A DNA stretch of 54,128 nt from Roseateles sp. (GCA_015657635.1 JACDQM010000074.1:1-54128), one strand, 5' to 3'; shown: positions 8,518 to 19,182, counted from the stretch's first letter. Numbers and translations are program-made. Notes: a model not told the origin generated them from the sequence alone.

Positions 8518-10944
8518 TCAGTGCTTGATGGACTCGCTGGAGGCATCAGCCTTGGCCACTTCGGCAGTCGCTGGCGCATCCTTGGCCACCGGCTCTTCAT
8601 CCGGCAAACCCTGAGGCGCAGACTCAAGTGCAACTTCAAGTACGCGGTCAATCCACCTGACCGGGACGATCTCAAGCTGATTCTTGACGTTCTCGGGAAT
8701 GTCTTGAAGGTCCTTGACGTTCTCCTCCGGGATCATCACGGTCTTGATGCCACCGCGATGTGCCGCCAGCAACTTTTCCTTCAGCCCGCCGATCGCCGTC
8801 ACCTCGCCACGCAGCGTGATTTCCCCGGTCATCGCGACATCGGCGCGAACCGGAATGCCCGTCAGCGCTGAGACGAATGCGGTGGTCATCGCGATACCCG
8901 CACTCGGCCCGTCTTTCGGCGTGGCTCCGTCCGGCACGTGAATGTGCACATCTCGCTTCTCGAACGCCTCGTCCTTGATACCCAGTCGACGCGCCCGCGA
9001 GCGCACCACCGTACGGGCCGCCTCGACAGACTCCTTCATCACATCGCCAAGTTGTCCGGTGCGGATGATGTTGCCCTTGCCGGGCATGGCTGTGGCCTCG
9101 ATGGTCAGCAGGTCGCCACCCACTTCAGTCCATGCCAAGCCAACCACCTGACCGACCTGGTTTGATTTCTCCGCCCGGCCGAAGTCGTATTTGCGCACAC
9201 CGAGGAAGTCATGAAGGTTCTCCTCCGTCACGACAACCTTGCCTTCGTACGTCTTGAGCTGAATACCCTTGACCACCTTGCGGCAAATCTTCGAGATCTC
9301 GCGTTCAAGCGAACGCACACCGGCTTCGCGAGTGAAGTAACGGATGATGCCGCGGATCGCGGACTCGGTGACATCCATCTCCGCGTCCTTGACGCCATTG
9401 TTCTCACGCTGCTTGGGCAGCAGATAGCGTTGGGCGATGTTGACCTTCTCGTCCTCGGTGTAACCAGACAGGCGGATCACTTCCATCCGGTCCAGCAGAG
9501 CCGGCGGGATGTTCATCGAGTTCGAGGTCGCAACGAACATCACGTCAGACAGATCGAAATCGACCTCGACATAGTGGTCACCGAAGGTATGGTTCTGCTC
9601 CGGATCCAGCACCTCCAGCAAAGCCGAAGAAGGATCTCCGCGGAAGTCCATGCCTAGCTTGTCGATCTCGTCGAGCAGGAACAGCGGATTGCGTGTGCCG
9701 ACCTTGGACAGGCTTTGCAGCACCTTGCCCGGCATGGAGCCGATGTAGGTGCGGCGGTGCCCACGAATCTCAGCCTCGTCACGCACGCCACCCAGGGCCA
9801 TACGAACGAACTTGCGTCCGGTCGCCCTTGCCACACTCTGGCCGAGCGATGTCTTGCCGACGCCGGGTGGGCCGACCAGGCACAGGATCGGCGCCTTGAC
9901 CTTCTCGACGCGCTGCTGAACAGCAAGATACTCAAGGATGCGATCCTTGACTTTCTCCAGACCGTAATGGTCTTCGTTCAGCACCGCTTCGGCATTGGAG
10001 AGATCGTGCTTGATCTTGGTCTTCTTGCTCCAGGGCAGATTGACCAGGGTCTCGATGTAGTTGCGAACCACCGTCGCTTCCGCCGACATCGGTGACATCA
10101 ACTTCAGCTTCTTGAGCTCCCCATCGGCCTTCTTGCGCGCCTCCTTGGGCATGCGAGCGGCTTGAATCTTCTTGTCGAGTTCGTCCAGGTCAGCGCCTTC
10201 ATCGCCGTCGCCGAGCTCCTTCTGGATGGCCTTGACCTGCTCATTCAGATAGTACTCGCGCTGGCTCTTCTCCATCTGGCGCTTGACGCGGCCACGGATG
10301 CGCTTCTCGACCTGCAGGATGTCGACTTCGTGTTCCAGCAGATCCAGCAGCTTTTCCAGACGCTGCGAAACATCAGCCAAGTCCAGCACGGATTGCTTGG
10401 CGTCAAGCTTGAGCGGCAGATGCGCGGCGATGGTGTCCGCCAGTCGACCGGCATCATCAATGCCTGCGATCGACGTCAGGATCTCCGGAGGGATCTTCTT
10501 GTTCAGCTTGACGTACTGATCGAACTGCTGAGTCACGGCGCGGCGCAAGGCCTCGACCTCAGGCTTGGCGTCAGTCTCAGGCGGGATCGGCATCACTTCG
10601 GCAGTGAAATGTTCTTCACCGTCAGTGATGGTTTGCGTGGTTGCGCGCTGCAAGCCTTCAACCAGCACTTTGACCGTGCCGTCAGGCAGCTTCAGCATCT
10701 GAAGGATGCTGGAGACGCAACCGACCTCAAACATGTCGTCGGACTTGGGCTCGTCCTTGCCGGCGGCTTTCTGAGCCACCAGCATGATCTGGCGCCCGGC
10801 TTCCATCGCCGCTTCCAAGGCCTTGATGGACTTGGGGCGGCCGACGAACAGCGGAATCACCATGTGCGGGAACACCACCACATCGCGCAGTGGCAACAGC
10901 GGCATCGTGATGGGTTCGGCGGGCAAGATGGGATGACCGGACAT
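8518..10944 (-). CDS. lon: ATP-dependent endopeptidase Lon
   Basis: Hexameric cytoplasmic AAA+ serine protease that degrades misfolded and regulatory proteins. 808 residues. The start is ATG 10944 ([10 protein letters not shown]) with AGAGAGG 6 bases upstream; the open frame to 10995 adds 17 unrelated residues. Order: N-terminal substrate domain ([15 protein letters not shown] near residue 14), central coiled coil, Walker [10 protein letters not shown] near residue 356, sensor and arginine-finger region, then the protease domain with the catalytic Ser in PKDGPSAG and Lys in [15 protein letters not shown] Lon tail rich in Ala/Glu follows. It lies 75 bases downstream of clpX, in the conserved tig–clpP–clpX–lon order. 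Confidence 0.99.
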   Translation of the reverse strand: MSGHPILPAEPITMPLLPLRDVVVFPHMVIPLFVGRPKSIKALEAAMEAGRQIMLVAQKAAGKDEPKSDDMFEVGCVSSILQMLKLPDGTVKVLVEGLQRATTQTITDGEEHFTAEVMPIPPETDAKPEVEALRRAVTQQFDQYVKLNKKIPPEILTSIAGIDDAGRLADTIAAHLPLKLDAKQSVLDLADVSQRLEKLLDLLEHEVDILQVEKRIRGRVKRQMEKSQREYYLNEQVKAIQKELGDGDEGADLDELDKKIQAARMPKEARKKADGELKKLKLMSPMSAEATVVRNYIETLVNLPWSKKTKIKHDLSNAEAVLNEDHYGLEKVKDRILEYLAVQQRVEKVKAPILCLVGPPGVGKTSLGQSVARATGRKFVRMALGGVRDEAEIRGHRRTYIGSMPGKVLQSLSKVGTRNPLFLLDEIDKLGMDFRGDPSSALLEVLDPEQNHTFGDHYVEVDFDLSDVMFVATSNSMNIPPALLDRMEVIRLSGYTEDEKVNIAQRYLLPKQRENNGVKDAEMDVTESAIRGIIRYFTREAGVRSLEREISKICRKVVKGIQLKTYEGKVVVTEENLHDFLGVRKYDFGRAEKSNQVGQVVGLAWTEVGGDLLTIEATAMPGKGNIIRTGQLGDVMKESVEAARTVVRSRARRLGIKDEAFEKRDVHIHVPDGATPKDGPSAGIAMTTAFVSALTGIPVRADVAMTGEITLRGEVTAIGGLKEKLLAAHRGGIKTVMIPEENVKDLQDIPENVKNQLEIVPVRWIDRVLEVALESAPQGLPDEEPVAKDAPATAEVAKADASSESIKH

Positions 10945-10959
10945 TGAAAACCTCTCTTT

Positions 10960-10982
10960 CTCAGGCTCATCTGTGGCCTGAG
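10960..10982. other. Stem-loop between clpX and lon
   Basis: CTCAGGC and GCCTGAG form a perfect 7-bp stem with a 9-base loop in the 75-base gap between clpX and lon. No T tract follows, so it is more likely a stability or partial attenuation element than a full terminator. Confidence 0.4.
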
Positions 10983-11019
10983 CGGCTAAATGCAATACGC
11001 CGAATCAGCGGAATCGGCC

Positions 11020-12288
11020 TCAGGCGCTGGCTTTCGCCTGCTCCCGGTAGACCAGCAGAGGTTTGGCATCCTCTTCGATGTTGTGCTCATCCAGCACAAC
11101 CTTGGCCACGCCATCCATGGCGGGCAAGTCGAACATGGTGTCGATCAACGACTGCTCCATGATGGAACGAAGGCCTCGGGCACCAGTCTTGCGCGCCAGC
11201 GCCTTGCGGGCAATGGCTGCCAATGCTGAAGGCCGAACCTCTAGCTCGACACCATCCATCGCAAACAGCTGCTGATACTGCTTGAGCAGGGCGTTCTTGG
11301 GCTCCGTCAGGATCTGAACCAGCGCATCCTCAGTCAGCTCACCCAAGGTCGCAACCACTGGCAAGCGGCCGACCAACTCAGGGATCAAGCCGAACTTGAT
11401 CATGTCCTCAGGCTCGACCTCGCGGAAGACCTCGGACACGCGGCGCTCGCTCTTGGTCTTGACTGTTGCACCGAAGCCGATACCGGACTTTTCCGAACGG
11501 TTCTGGATCACCTTCTCCAGGCCATCGAAGGCTCCGCCACAGATGAACAGGATGTTGGTCGTGTCGATCTGCAGGAAGTCCTGGTTCGGATGCTTGCGGC
11601 CCCCTTGCGGCGGCACGCTAGCCATCGTGCCTTCGACCAGCTTCAACAAGGCCTGCTGGACGCCCTCACCCGACACGTCGCGGGTGATCGACGGGTTGTC
11701 AGCCTTGCGTGAGATCTTGTCGATCTCGTCGATGTAAACGATGCCGCGCTGAGCGCGCTCGACGTCGTAATTGCAGTTCTGCAGCAGCTTCTGGATGATG
11801 TTCTCGACATCTTCGCCCACATAGCCGGCTTCGGTCAGCGTGGTCGCATCGGCGATGACGAAGGGCACGTTCAAGAGCCGCGCCAGCGTCTGGGCAAGCA
11901 AGGTCTTGCCGGAACCGGTCGGCCCGATCAGAAGAATATTGCTCTTGGACAGCTCGACGCTCTCCTTGCTGTCCGCCATATGGCGCAAGCGCTTGTAGTG
12001 GTTGTAAACGGCCACCGACAAGGTGCGCTTGGCAACGTCCTGGCCGATCACGTATTGATCAAGGCTAGCTTTGATCTCGCTGGGAACAGGCAAATCGGAC
12101 TTGCTGGCCCGCGCCGGCGAAGACTCGGAGGGCACCTCATCGCGAATGATGTCGTTGCAAAGCTCAATGCACTCGTCGCAAATGAACACCGACGGTCCGG
12201 CAATGAGCTTCTTCACTTCATGCTGGCTCTTGCCGCAGAAGGAGCAGTACAGGACTTTCTCGCTGGAATTGCCTTTTTTCTCGGCCAT
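11020..12288 (-). CDS. clpX: ATP-dependent Clp protease ATP-binding subunit ClpX
   Basis: AAA+ unfoldase that feeds tagged proteins to ClpP. 422 residues, start ATG 12288 ([11 protein letters not shown]); the frame continues open to 12375 without family resemblance. The N-terminal zinc domain has CSFC near residue 16 and CDEC near residue 38. Walker A GPTGSGKT, the pore loop GYVGED and Walker B IVYIDEID follow in order. The IGF tripeptide that docks ClpP is present in SGIGFGATV near residue 270. The neighbours clpP (125 bases upstream) and lon (downstream) are as expected for the operon. Confidence 0.99.
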   Translation of the reverse strand: MAEKKGNSSEKVLYCSFCGKSQHEVKKLIAGPSVFICDECIELCNDIIRDEVPSESSPARASKSDLPVPSEIKASLDQYVIGQDVAKRTLSVAVYNHYKRLRHMADSKESVELSKSNILLIGPTGSGKTLLAQTLARLLNVPFVIADATTLTEAGYVGEDVENIIQKLLQNCNYDVERAQRGIVYIDEIDKISRKADNPSITRDVSGEGVQQALLKLVEGTMASVPPQGGRKHPNQDFLQIDTTNILFICGGAFDGLEKVIQNRSEKSGIGFGATVKTKSERRVSEVFREVEPEDMIKFGLIPELVGRLPVVATLGELTEDALVQILTEPKNALLKQYQQLFAMDGVELEVRPSALAAIARKALARKTGARGLRSIMEQSLIDTMFDLPAMDGVAKVVLDEHNIEEDAKPLLVYREQAKASA

Positions 12289-12387
12289 GGATCTGCTTGA
12301 CTGTTGAGGCGGTACTGCCGGTCTGGATGATAGTTCAAGCGCCGGAGAAGGCTTTTGCTCGATAAAGCCCACCATCCGACGCTACTT

Positions 12388-12402
12388 GGGTCCACCGGAC
12401 CC
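12388..12402. other. Short stem-loop after clpP
   Basis: GGGTCC and GGACCC pair around a 3-base loop 12 bases past the clpP stop, in the 125-base clpP–clpX gap. There is no T run; it may slow decay or partly terminate. Confidence 0.35.
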
Positions 12403-12413
12403 CGAATCGCCCC

Positions 12414-13022
12414 TTACGGGCGAGTTTCAATCACTTCGTCGATCAAACCGTAGGTCTTGGCCTCGGCTGCAGACATGAAGTAGTCACGCTCGGTGTCGTT
12501 CTGGATCTTCTCCAGGCTCTGCCCGGTGCGCTCGGCCAGGATGCGGTTGAGTTGCTCGCGGGTCTTCAGGATCTCGCGGGCATGGATCTCGATGTCCGTG
12601 GCCTGACCCTGGGCGCCGCCCAGCGGTTGGTGAATCATGATCTTGGAGTTGGGCAGCGCCAAGCGCTTGCCCTTGGCCCCAGCAGCCAGCAGGAAAGCGC
12701 CCATGCTGGCAGCCATGCCCATGCACAGAGTCGACACCTGAGGCTTGATGAACTGCATCGTGTCGAAGATCGACATGCCAGCCGACACGCTGCCACCGGG
12801 CGAGTTGATGTAGAGGAAGATGTCCTTGTCGGGATTCTCGCTCTCGAGGAACAGCAGCTGCGCCACCACCAGATTGGCGGTGGCATCGTTGACCGGGCCG
12901 ACCAGGAACACGATGCGCTCGCGCAGCAGACGGCTGTAAATGTCATAGGCACGCTCACCGCGGCCCGATTGCTCGATGACGATGGGCACCATGCCCAGAT
13001 TGCTAGTTTCCAGAGCGCTCAT
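12414..13022 (-). CDS. clpP: ATP-dependent Clp protease proteolytic subunit ClpP
   Basis: Tetradecameric serine peptidase partner of ClpX. 202 residues. The catalytic triad is visible: Ser106 in GMAASMGAF, His131 in MIHQPLGG and Asp180 in TERDYFMS. The N-terminal [17 protein letters not shown], which follows a short propeptide-like segment, and INSPGGSV are typical. The start is ATG 13022 with GAGGAATTC upstream. It lies 117 bases after tig. Confidence 0.99.
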   Translation of the reverse strand: MSALETSNLGMVPIVIEQSGRGERAYDIYSRLLRERIVFLVGPVNDATANLVVAQLLFLESENPDKDIFLYINSPGGSVSAGMSIFDTMQFIKPQVSTLCMGMAASMGAFLLAAGAKGKRLALPNSKIMIHQPLGGAQGQATDIEIHAREILKTREQLNRILAERTGQSLEKIQNDTERDYFMSAAEAKTYGLIDEVIETRP

Positions 13023-13086
13023 GAATTCCTCGTTGTGCGTGAGAGTCTTGATTATGTAGCGGGTGCAATGCCCCTGCCGGAAACGG

Positions 13087-13119
13087 CAAGGGCGCCGGCC
13101 TCGCGGCGCGGCGCCCTTG
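13087..13119. other. GGGCGCC stem-loop between tig and clpP
   Basis: CAAGGGCGCC and GGCGCCCTTG form a perfect 10-bp stem with a 13-base GC-rich loop. No T run on either strand. Its core is the same as the stem between etfA and acd (3702-3732). Confidence 0.55.
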
Positions 13120-13139
13120 GGAGGCTATCGCGTGAGCGA

Positions 13140-14453
13140 TCAGCCGGCAGCTGCCATCAACTCGTCAAACGGCAGGCTCTTGTCAACCACCTTGGCCTTG
13201 GCCAGCACGAAGTCGGTGACGTTGTTCTCGATCACCACGGCCTCGACTTCAGCCAGGCGCTCGCGGTCGCTCAAGTACCAGCGCACCACTTCGGCCGGCT
13301 TCTCGTAGCTCTGAGACAGCTCTTCGATGTGAGCCTGCAACTGCTCGGGCTTGGCCTGCAGATTGTTGGCACGCACCAGCTCCGCCACCACCAGGCCCAG
13401 ACGCACGCGCTTCTCGGCTTGCGGCTGGAAGATCTCGGCAGGGATCGGTGCCTTGTCGGCATCCTTGACGCCACGCTTTTTCAGGTCCTCACGGGCGGCC
13501 GCGACCATGCGCTCGGTCTCGCCATTGACCAGGGCCTTGGGCACGTCCAGTTCAGCAACCGCCACCAGCGCGTCCATCACGGCGCCCTTGTTGCGAGCCA
13601 GCACACGGAACTTCACCTCGCGCTCGAGGTTCTTCTTGATGTCAGCGCGCAGCGCTTCGATCGACGCTTCCTTGATGCCCAGCGACTTGGCAAAAGCCTC
13701 GTTCACTTCGGGCAGATGCTGCGCTTCGATCTTCTTGACTGTCACCAGGAAGTCGGCTTCCTTGCCTGCCACGTCCTTGCCGTGGTAGTCCTCAGGGAAG
13801 GCCAGCGGGAAGGTCTTGGACTCACCCGACTTCATGCCGCGCACGGCCTTCTCGAAGGCCTCAAGCATCTGGCCCTCGCCCAGAATGAACTGGAAGCCTT
13901 CAGCCTTGCCACCGGCGAAGGGCTCGCCGTCGATCTTGCCTTCGAAATCGATGGTCACGCGATCACCGTCGACCGCTGCATCAGCAGCGGCGCGCTGGGC
14001 GAAGCTGCGGCGCTGCTTGCGGAGGATCTCGACGGTCTTGTCGATGGCCTCATCGGTGACATCGCTGGCCACGCGTTCGACTTCAGCAGCCGACAGGTCG
14101 CCCAGCTTCACTTCTGGGTAGACCTCAAAAGTCGCGTCGAAGGCCATCTCGCCCTCGGCGGCAACATCCTTCTGGGCAATGCTAGGCACGCCGGCCACGC
14201 GCAGCTTGGCCTCATTGGCCGCGACGCTGAAGGCTTCGCCCAGCTTGTCGTTCATCACTTCGTACTGAACCGAGTAGCCGTAGCGCTGAGCGACAACGCT
14301 CATCGGCACCTTGCCGGGACGGAAACCGTCGGCCTTGACGGTGCGTGCCAGCTTCTTGAGACGGTTCTCGACTTCGCTGTTGATGTCAGCGGCCGCCAGC
14401 GTGAGCGTGATGCGGCGTTCGAGCTTTTCGAGGGTTTCGACGGTGACAGCCAT
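13140..14453 (-). CDS. tig: Trigger factor (ribosome-associated chaperone and prolyl isomerase)
   Basis: Binds the ribosomal exit tunnel and shields nascent chains. 437 residues. The ribosome-binding signature GFRPGKVP is near residue 43. The FKBP-type PPIase domain spans about 158-240 ([29 protein letters not shown]). The long helical C-terminal chaperone arms follow. The start is ATG 14453. tRNA-Leu(TAG) ends only 23 bases upstream on the same strand, so tig is very probably cotranscribed with the tRNA. Confidence 0.99.
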   Translation of the reverse strand: MAVTVETLEKLERRITLTLAAADINSEVENRLKKLARTVKADGFRPGKVPMSVVAQRYGYSVQYEVMNDKLGEAFSVAANEAKLRVAGVPSIAQKDVAAEGEMAFDATFEVYPEVKLGDLSAAEVERVASDVTDEAIDKTVEILRKQRRSFAQRAAADAAVDGDRVTIDFEGKIDGEPFAGGKAEGFQFILGEGQMLEAFEKAVRGMKSGESKTFPLAFPEDYHGKDVAGKEADFLVTVKKIEAQHLPEVNEAFAKSLGIKEASIEALRADIKKNLEREVKFRVLARNKGAVMDALVAVAELDVPKALVNGETERMVAAAREDLKKRGVKDADKAPIPAEIFQPQAEKRVRLGLVVAELVRANNLQAKPEQLQAHIEELSQSYEKPAEVVRWYLSDRERLAEVEAVVIENNVTDFVLAKAKVVDKSLPFDELMAAAG

Positions 14454-14476
14454 AGTTGACTCTGAACAAAGTTATC

Positions 14477-14563
14477 TGGTGCGCGGGGCCGGACTCGAAC
14501 CGGCACGCCCGTGAAGGCGTCAGGACCTAAACCTGGTGCGTCTACCAATTTCGCCACCCGCGC
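14477..14563 (-). tRNA. tRNA-Leu (TAG)
   Basis: 87 nt with encoded CCA. Acceptor GCGCGGG pairs with CCCGCGC; the anticodon loop TTTAGGT gives TAG; long variable arm; T arm GGTTCGAGTCC. It immediately precedes tig. Confidence 0.97.
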
Positions 14564-14629
14564 GAGTGGAATCAGCACTGCCTCGGTGCAAGCACCGCCG
14601 CAGCCCTGAGGCATTTCGGCAAACCGGTG

Positions 14630-14635
14630 ATTGTA
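14630..14635 (-). promoter_or_regulatory. Probable -10 box of the tRNA-Leu–tig transcript
   Basis: TACAAT on the minus strand, about 67 bases upstream of the tRNA-Leu 5' end and downstream of the RND terminator. No good -35 hexamer is seen at 17-18 bases. Confidence 0.45.
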
Positions 14636-14650
14636 TCCACTGGGAAGCCC

Positions 14651-14685
14651 AAAAACGCCGCCCCGGAGAAAACCCGCGAGACGGC
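14651..14685 (-). terminator. Terminator of the RND efflux operon
   Basis: On the minus strand GCCGTCTCG pairs with CGGGGCGGC (9 bp, two G-T pairs), followed by GTTTTTGG. It lies 12 bases past the pump gene's stop. Confidence 0.7.
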
Positions 14686-14697
14686 AGCTTCAGTGGA

Positions 14698-17600
14698 TCA
14701 AAACCGCGAGTGGCCTGTGGGCCGCTTGATGCGGAACCACGCCGCGTACATCGCCGGCAAGGCAAGCAGGGTCAGTGCGGTGGCGACGATCAGTCCGCCC
14801 ATGATGGCGACAGCCATCGGCCCCCAGAACACCGAGCGCGACAGCGGAATCATCGCCAGCACGGCGGCGGCTGCCGTCAGCACGATGGGCCGGAAGCGCC
14901 GTACTGCGGACTCGACGATCGCCGACCAGGCCGGCACACCGCGCGCCCTGTCCTGCTCGATCTGATCGATCAGGATCACCGAGTTGCGCATGATCATGCC
15001 CATCAGTGCGATCACGCCGAGCAAGGCGACAAAGCCAAACGGGCGATTCAACAGCAACAAGGCGCCGGCCACACCAGCGATCCCCAGCGGCCCTGTCAGA
15101 AAGACCAGCATGGCACGCGAGAAGCTGTGCAGCTGAAGCATCAGCAAGGTGAAGGTCAGGAACAGCATCATCGGCACACCGGCTGCAATCGAGCCCTGGC
15201 CCTTGCTGCTTTCCTCCACCGCGCCTGCCACTTCGATGCGGTAGCCCTGCGGCATCTTGGTCTGCATCTCCTTCAGCGCAGGCCAGATCTGCGCGCTGAC
15301 GGTAGCGCCCTGCATGCCCTCTGACACATCGCCCTGTACCGTGACAGCGTAGTGACGCCCCTCGCGTTGCAGCAAGCCAGGCTCCCAAACAAAACTGATC
15401 GCGGCAATCTGCGTCAGCGGAATGCTTCGCCCACTGGCGGTCGGAACATAGGCATTGCCCAAATCCGTAATGGCCTCCCGTTCAGCCAATGGCTGCCTCA
15501 GGACGATGTCGATCAGCTTATCGCCCTCCCGATATTGCCCAACCGGAGTGCCGGACAACAGTGTGCGGGTAGCCTGGGCGATGCTCTGGCTACTGACGCC
15601 AAGAGCGCGAGCCTTATCCTGATCGACCTCCAAACGCAGAGCCTTGACTGACTCGTTCCAGTTGTCGTTCACACCTCGCATGTTCGGATTGGCGCGCAGG
15701 ATTGCCTTGGCTTGGTCAGCCCAATGGCGCACCTCTCGGACGTTCTCGCCCATCACCCGAAACTGCACCGGATAAGGAACAGGGGGGCCGTTCGGCAACA
15801 ACTTAACGCGCGCTCGCACCTCCGGAAACTCAGCCGCCACAATTGCAGGAAGGCGCTTGCGCAGTTCTTCGCGCTCTTTCAGATCCTTGGGGATAACAAT
15901 GGCTTGACTAACATTTGGAGCGGGAAAAATCTGGTCTAGCGGAAGATAGAAACGAGGCACCCCGCTACCGATCCAGGTGCTGACCACAGACACGCCAGGC
16001 TCGCGCATCATTCGCGCCTCAAAGCGCAGCGCGATGGCACGACTGGCCTCGATTGTCGAGCCCTCAGGCAACGCAAGGTCGACAAGGATCTCTGGGCGGC
16101 TTGAATCAGGAAAGAACTGCTGCTGCACTCGCCCCATTCCGAACAATCCAAGGGCAAATATCGCCAAGGTGGCTGTGATGGTTTTCCACCGGTTCTCAAC
16201 ACACCATCGCACCAGCGCTCGAAAACGGTTGTAGAACGGTGTATCGAAGAGCTCGTGTGATTCGCCTGGTTTGGCGGGATGCGTGCGCAGCAAGAGTGCC
16301 CCAAGGTAAGGCACGAAGTAGACCGATACGAACCAGGAGATCACCAACGCAGCAGCAGTGACTGCGAAGATCGCAAACGTGTATTCCCCGGTAGCAGATT
16401 TGGCGAGCCCGATTGGCAGGAAGCCCACCGCAGTAATCAGCGTGCCTGTCAGCATCGGCATGGCGGTGGCGTCATAAGCGAACGTCGCCGCGTGCATTTT
16501 GTCGTAGCCCTCTTCAAGCTTTCGAACCATCATTTCGACCGCGATGATCGCGTCATCCACGAGCAGTCCAAGCGCAATGATCAAAGAACCAAGCGAAATC
16601 TTGTGGAGCCCCACACTCCAATAGAACATCGTTACAAACGTAATCGCCAGCACCAGGGGGATCGTGATGGCGACAACAAGGCCTGGCCAAATATCGAGGC
16701 GCAAAGGTCGTGTGTGCAAACCCAACGCGATGAAGCTGACGGCCAAAACTATCACCACCGCCTCAATGAGCACCTGCACGAACTCATTGACAGAGCGGGA
16801 CACAGCCTGCGGTTGATCCTGGATCTGCTCCAGCATGATTCCGGCGGGCAGGACACTGCGGATGTCGCCAGCAGCCTTCTGCAGCGCCTTTCCCATTGCC
16901 ACGACATCTCCACCCTTCACCATGGATATGCCAAGGGCAATAACATCTTTTCCTTGGTGGCGCACCGTGACCATCGGGGGGTCCGAATAGGCGCGCCGCA
17001 CATCCGCAATGTCTACCAAACGCAGGCTGCTTGCTTGGCCGGTCGCCGGATTGATCGCCCGAACAGGTAAATCCTTAAGCGTTTGCACCGAGTCGAACTG
17101 GCCGCCGACTCGCAACTGCACATTGGCACTCCCCGCATTCAGAACACCGGCGCCCTCAACCGCGTTCTGCATCGAGAGCTGCGTAATGACCTGCTGGAGA
17201 TCCAAGCCCAGTTCAGCGAGGCGCTTCTGAGACACCTCGATGTATAGCTTTTCAGGCTGCACGCCGAAGAGCTCCACCTTCGCGACATCCGGCACTCTGA
17301 GAAGGTTCGCTCGCACCTTGTCGGCCTGCTCTCGCAACTCCTCATGAGAAAACCCGTCTGCCGACAACGCCAAGATCGAACCGTAGACATCGCCGAATTC
17401 GTCGTTGAACAGGGGACCGATGACGCCTTGGGGCAAGGTATGGCGTATGTCACCCACCTTCTTGCGCACCAAGTACCACGTGCCAGCGACTTCTTTGGCC
17501 GGCGTGCTGTCCTTCAGCTGAAACATCGTCAGAGACTCGCCTGGCTTGGTGAAGCTGCGAATCTTGTCAGCGTGCGGCACATCTTGCAGGGTCCGTTCGA

Positions 17601-17835
17601 TCTTGTCGGTGACCTGCTCCGCCACTTGCTGTGCCGTCGCGCCAGGCCAGAATGCCTGGATCACCATGATCCGAAACGTGAACGGCGGGTCCTCATCCTG
17701 GCCGAGCTGAAAGTAGGCGGCAAAGCCCATCACCATCAGCACGACCATCAGATAGCGTGTCAACGCCGGATGCTCAAGCGCCCAGCGCGATACGTTGAAG
17801 CGCGAAACGGCGTGGTTGGTGTTGCTGCTGCTCAT
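14698..17835 (-). CDS. Efflux RND transporter permease subunit (AcrB/HAE1-like)
   Basis: Inner-membrane proton-driven drug exporter, 1045 residues, full family length. The first transmembrane helix follows ALEHPALTRYLMVVL; two large periplasmic loops follow helices 1 and 7. The helix-4 proton-relay motif GLLVDDAIIAVEMM holds the expected Asp-Asp pair, and GFLPIGLAK is the usual helix-5/6 stretch. The start is ATG 17835, 11 bases after the stop of its membrane-fusion partner, so they form one operon. No outer-membrane factor is adjacent. GC content falls from about 70% at both ends to 50-58% over roughly 15.4-17.4 kb, which hints at a mosaic gene. Substrate unknown. Confidence 0.93.
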   Translation of the reverse strand: MSSSNTNHAVSRFNVSRWALEHPALTRYLMVVLMVMGFAAYFQLGQDEDPPFTFRIMVIQAFWPGATAQQVAEQVTDKIERTLQDVPHADKIRSFTKPGESLTMFQLKDSTPAKEVAGTWYLVRKKVGDIRHTLPQGVIGPLFNDEFGDVYGSILALSADGFSHEELREQADKVRANLLRVPDVAKVELFGVQPEKLYIEVSQKRLAELGLDLQQVITQLSMQNAVEGAGVLNAGSANVQLRVGGQFDSVQTLKDLPVRAINPATGQASSLRLVDIADVRRAYSDPPMVTVRHQGKDVIALGISMVKGGDVVAMGKALQKAAGDIRSVLPAGIMLEQIQDQPQAVSRSVNEFVQVLIEAVVIVLAVSFIALGLHTRPLRLDIWPGLVVAITIPLVLAITFVTMFYWSVGLHKISLGSLIIALGLLVDDAIIAVEMMVRKLEEGYDKMHAATFAYDATAMPMLTGTLITAVGFLPIGLAKSATGEYTFAIFAVTAAALVISWFVSVYFVPYLGALLLRTHPAKPGESHELFDTPFYNRFRALVRWCVENRWKTITATLAIFALGLFGMGRVQQQFFPDSSRPEILVDLALPEGSTIEASRAIALRFEARMMREPGVSVVSTWIGSGVPRFYLPLDQIFPAPNVSQAIVIPKDLKEREELRKRLPAIVAAEFPEVRARVKLLPNGPPVPYPVQFRVMGENVREVRHWADQAKAILRANPNMRGVNDNWNESVKALRLEVDQDKARALGVSSQSIAQATRTLLSGTPVGQYREGDKLIDIVLRQPLAEREAITDLGNAYVPTASGRSIPLTQIAAISFVWEPGLLQREGRHYAVTVQGDVSEGMQGATVSAQIWPALKEMQTKMPQGYRIEVAGAVEESSKGQGSIAAGVPMMLFLTFTLLMLQLHSFSRAMLVFLTGPLGIAGVAGALLLLNRPFGFVALLGVIALMGMIMRNSVILIDQIEQDRARGVPAWSAIVESAVRRFRPIVLTAAAAVLAMIPLSRSVFWGPMAVAIMGGLIVATALTLLALPAMYAAWFRIKRPTGHSRF

Positions 17836-17846
17836 GCGGCGCCCTT

Positions 17847-18974
17847 TCAGCGGGAGGCCGCGCTGGCGGACTGGGGCATCGTCGCGACATAGCGGCGCAC
17901 CTTCTGTCCGGGTGTCAAGACATGGACCCCGGCCGTGACCACCTCCTGCCCAGGAGCCAGCCCGGCAGCGATCAGCACCTCATTGCCATCAGCGCCACCG
18001 ATCGTCACGGGCTGCAGCTTGACGGTCATGCTCTTGCTGTCCAGCAACCAGACCGAGCTCTTGCCCTGTTGCTCCAGCACCGCACTGAGCGGCAGCTTGA
18101 TCGCCTGCGCCTGCTTGGGCAGCACGAGGCTGACGCTTGCCGTTTGACCCAGCCGCGCATCCAGGCGGCCAGCTTCGGCCTTGACCAGAAATGTCCGCGT
18201 GACCGGATCGGCTGCCGCGGACACTTCACGCAACTTGGCCGGCAAGCTCTCCTGCCCCTCGCCCCACATCCGGACCGTCAAGGCACCCGGCTCACTGGCA
18301 GCGGCGCGCAGCTTGGCAATCAAGTGCTCGGGGACCGAAAAGACAATGTCCTTGGGCCCCTCATGCGCGATACGCACCACCGGCGTCCCGGCCCCCACCA
18401 CCATGCCAGGCTCGGCGTCGACGCCGGTCACCACCCCCGCCGCGTCGGCCACCAGCGTCGTGTACGAGGCCTGATTCAGCTGCGCGTCGGCCTGGGCCTT
18501 GGCCTGGTCAAGCTGCGCCTGCGCTGCCTTGAAGGCAGCGTCGCGCCGCTCCAACTCAGCCGCGCTGATGAAGCCCTGCTTGTGCAGGTCGATGAAGCGC
18601 TTGTAGTCGGCGCCTGCCTGATCGCGATTCACGCGCGCCGCCTGCATTCCGGCCCGCGCAGCATCCTGAGCCAGCAGCAGGTCTCGCGCGTCCAGGCGGG
18701 CAAGCACCTGACCAGGCTTGACCACGTCGCCCAGCCCCACGCGCCGCTCCACCAGCTTGCCGCCGACGCGGAACGACAGCCGCGACTCCGTGCGGGCCCG
18801 CAGATCGGCTGCGAACTCCAAGGTGTGGCCAGCGCTCTCGCCGGCCACCACCACAGTGCGCACCGCACGTTCAGGATCAGGCTCGGGGGCCGGCTTGCTG
18901 CACGCCGTCAAGCCCGCTGCGAGCACCAGCACGGGCATCAGAGCCCAACGGGGCTGATAAGAGAAAGTGGGCAT
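17847..18974 (-). CDS. Efflux RND transporter periplasmic adaptor (membrane fusion protein)
   Basis: Links the RND permease to an outer-membrane channel. 375 residues with a lipoprotein signal: hydrophobic MPVLVLAAGLTAC, the Cys at about residue 25 being the lipid-anchor site. The domains seen are biotinyl-lipoyl halves (SFRVGGKLVERRVGLGDVVKPGQ and ADAAGVVTGVDAEPGMVV) flanking an Ala/Gln-rich hairpin, then the beta-barrel and membrane-proximal domains. The start is ATG 18974 with GAGG 6 bases upstream; an ATG two codons earlier lacks good spacing. First gene of the operon, under the promoter and TetR-type operator at 19058-19100. Confidence 0.93.
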   Translation of the reverse strand: MPTFSYQPRWALMPVLVLAAGLTACSKPAPEPDPERAVRTVVVAGESAGHTLEFAADLRARTESRLSFRVGGKLVERRVGLGDVVKPGQVLARLDARDLLLAQDAARAGMQAARVNRDQAGADYKRFIDLHKQGFISAAELERRDAAFKAAQAQLDQAKAQADAQLNQASYTTLVADAAGVVTGVDAEPGMVVGAGTPVVRIAHEGPKDIVFSVPEHLIAKLRAAASEPGALTVRMWGEGQESLPAKLREVSAAADPVTRTFLVKAEAGRLDARLGQTASVSLVLPKQAQAIKLPLSAVLEQQGKSSVWLLDSKSMTVKLQPVTIGGADGNEVLIAAGLAPGQEVVTAGVHVLTPGQKVRRYVATMPQSASAASR

Positions 18975-19057
18975 GAACAACCTCGTTTTCGGATCGCGGC
19001 TTCGAGCAGCACCTGGGGAGTGTCCTCGAGAAAAGGCCGATTGATCTCAATTAACTG

Positions 19058-19071
19058 ACTGACTGGTCAGT
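19058..19071. promoter_or_regulatory. TetR/AcrR-type operator at the efflux promoter
   Basis: ACTGAC and GTCAGT flank a 2-base centre, with a further upstream ACTGACTGACT overlap. The dyad directly abuts the -10 box of the minus-strand promoter, a position where a bound repressor would block transcription. This style of site is typical for TetR-family regulators of RND pumps. Confidence 0.65.
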
Positions 19072-19100
19072 AATGTATTTAGCGACCCTGTGACTGTCAA
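19072..19100 (-). promoter_or_regulatory. Sigma-70-type promoter of the RND efflux operon
   Basis: Minus-strand TTGACA (19095-19100), a 17-base spacer, and TACATT (19072-19077). It drives the adaptor–permease pair. The start of hpnC is divergent, 82 bases away. Confidence 0.75.
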
Positions 19101-19182
19101 TCGCCGATGCCGCCGGCTGCAACAAGTCCTTGTCACGCCGACACTCGGCCGACAGCCCTCGAACTGCGCACACAATGGCGGC

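Noticed and set aside
12552..14459. 635-codon plus-strand frame across clpP and tig
   Set aside because: Antisense shadow, runs across a gene boundary and resembles no protein family.
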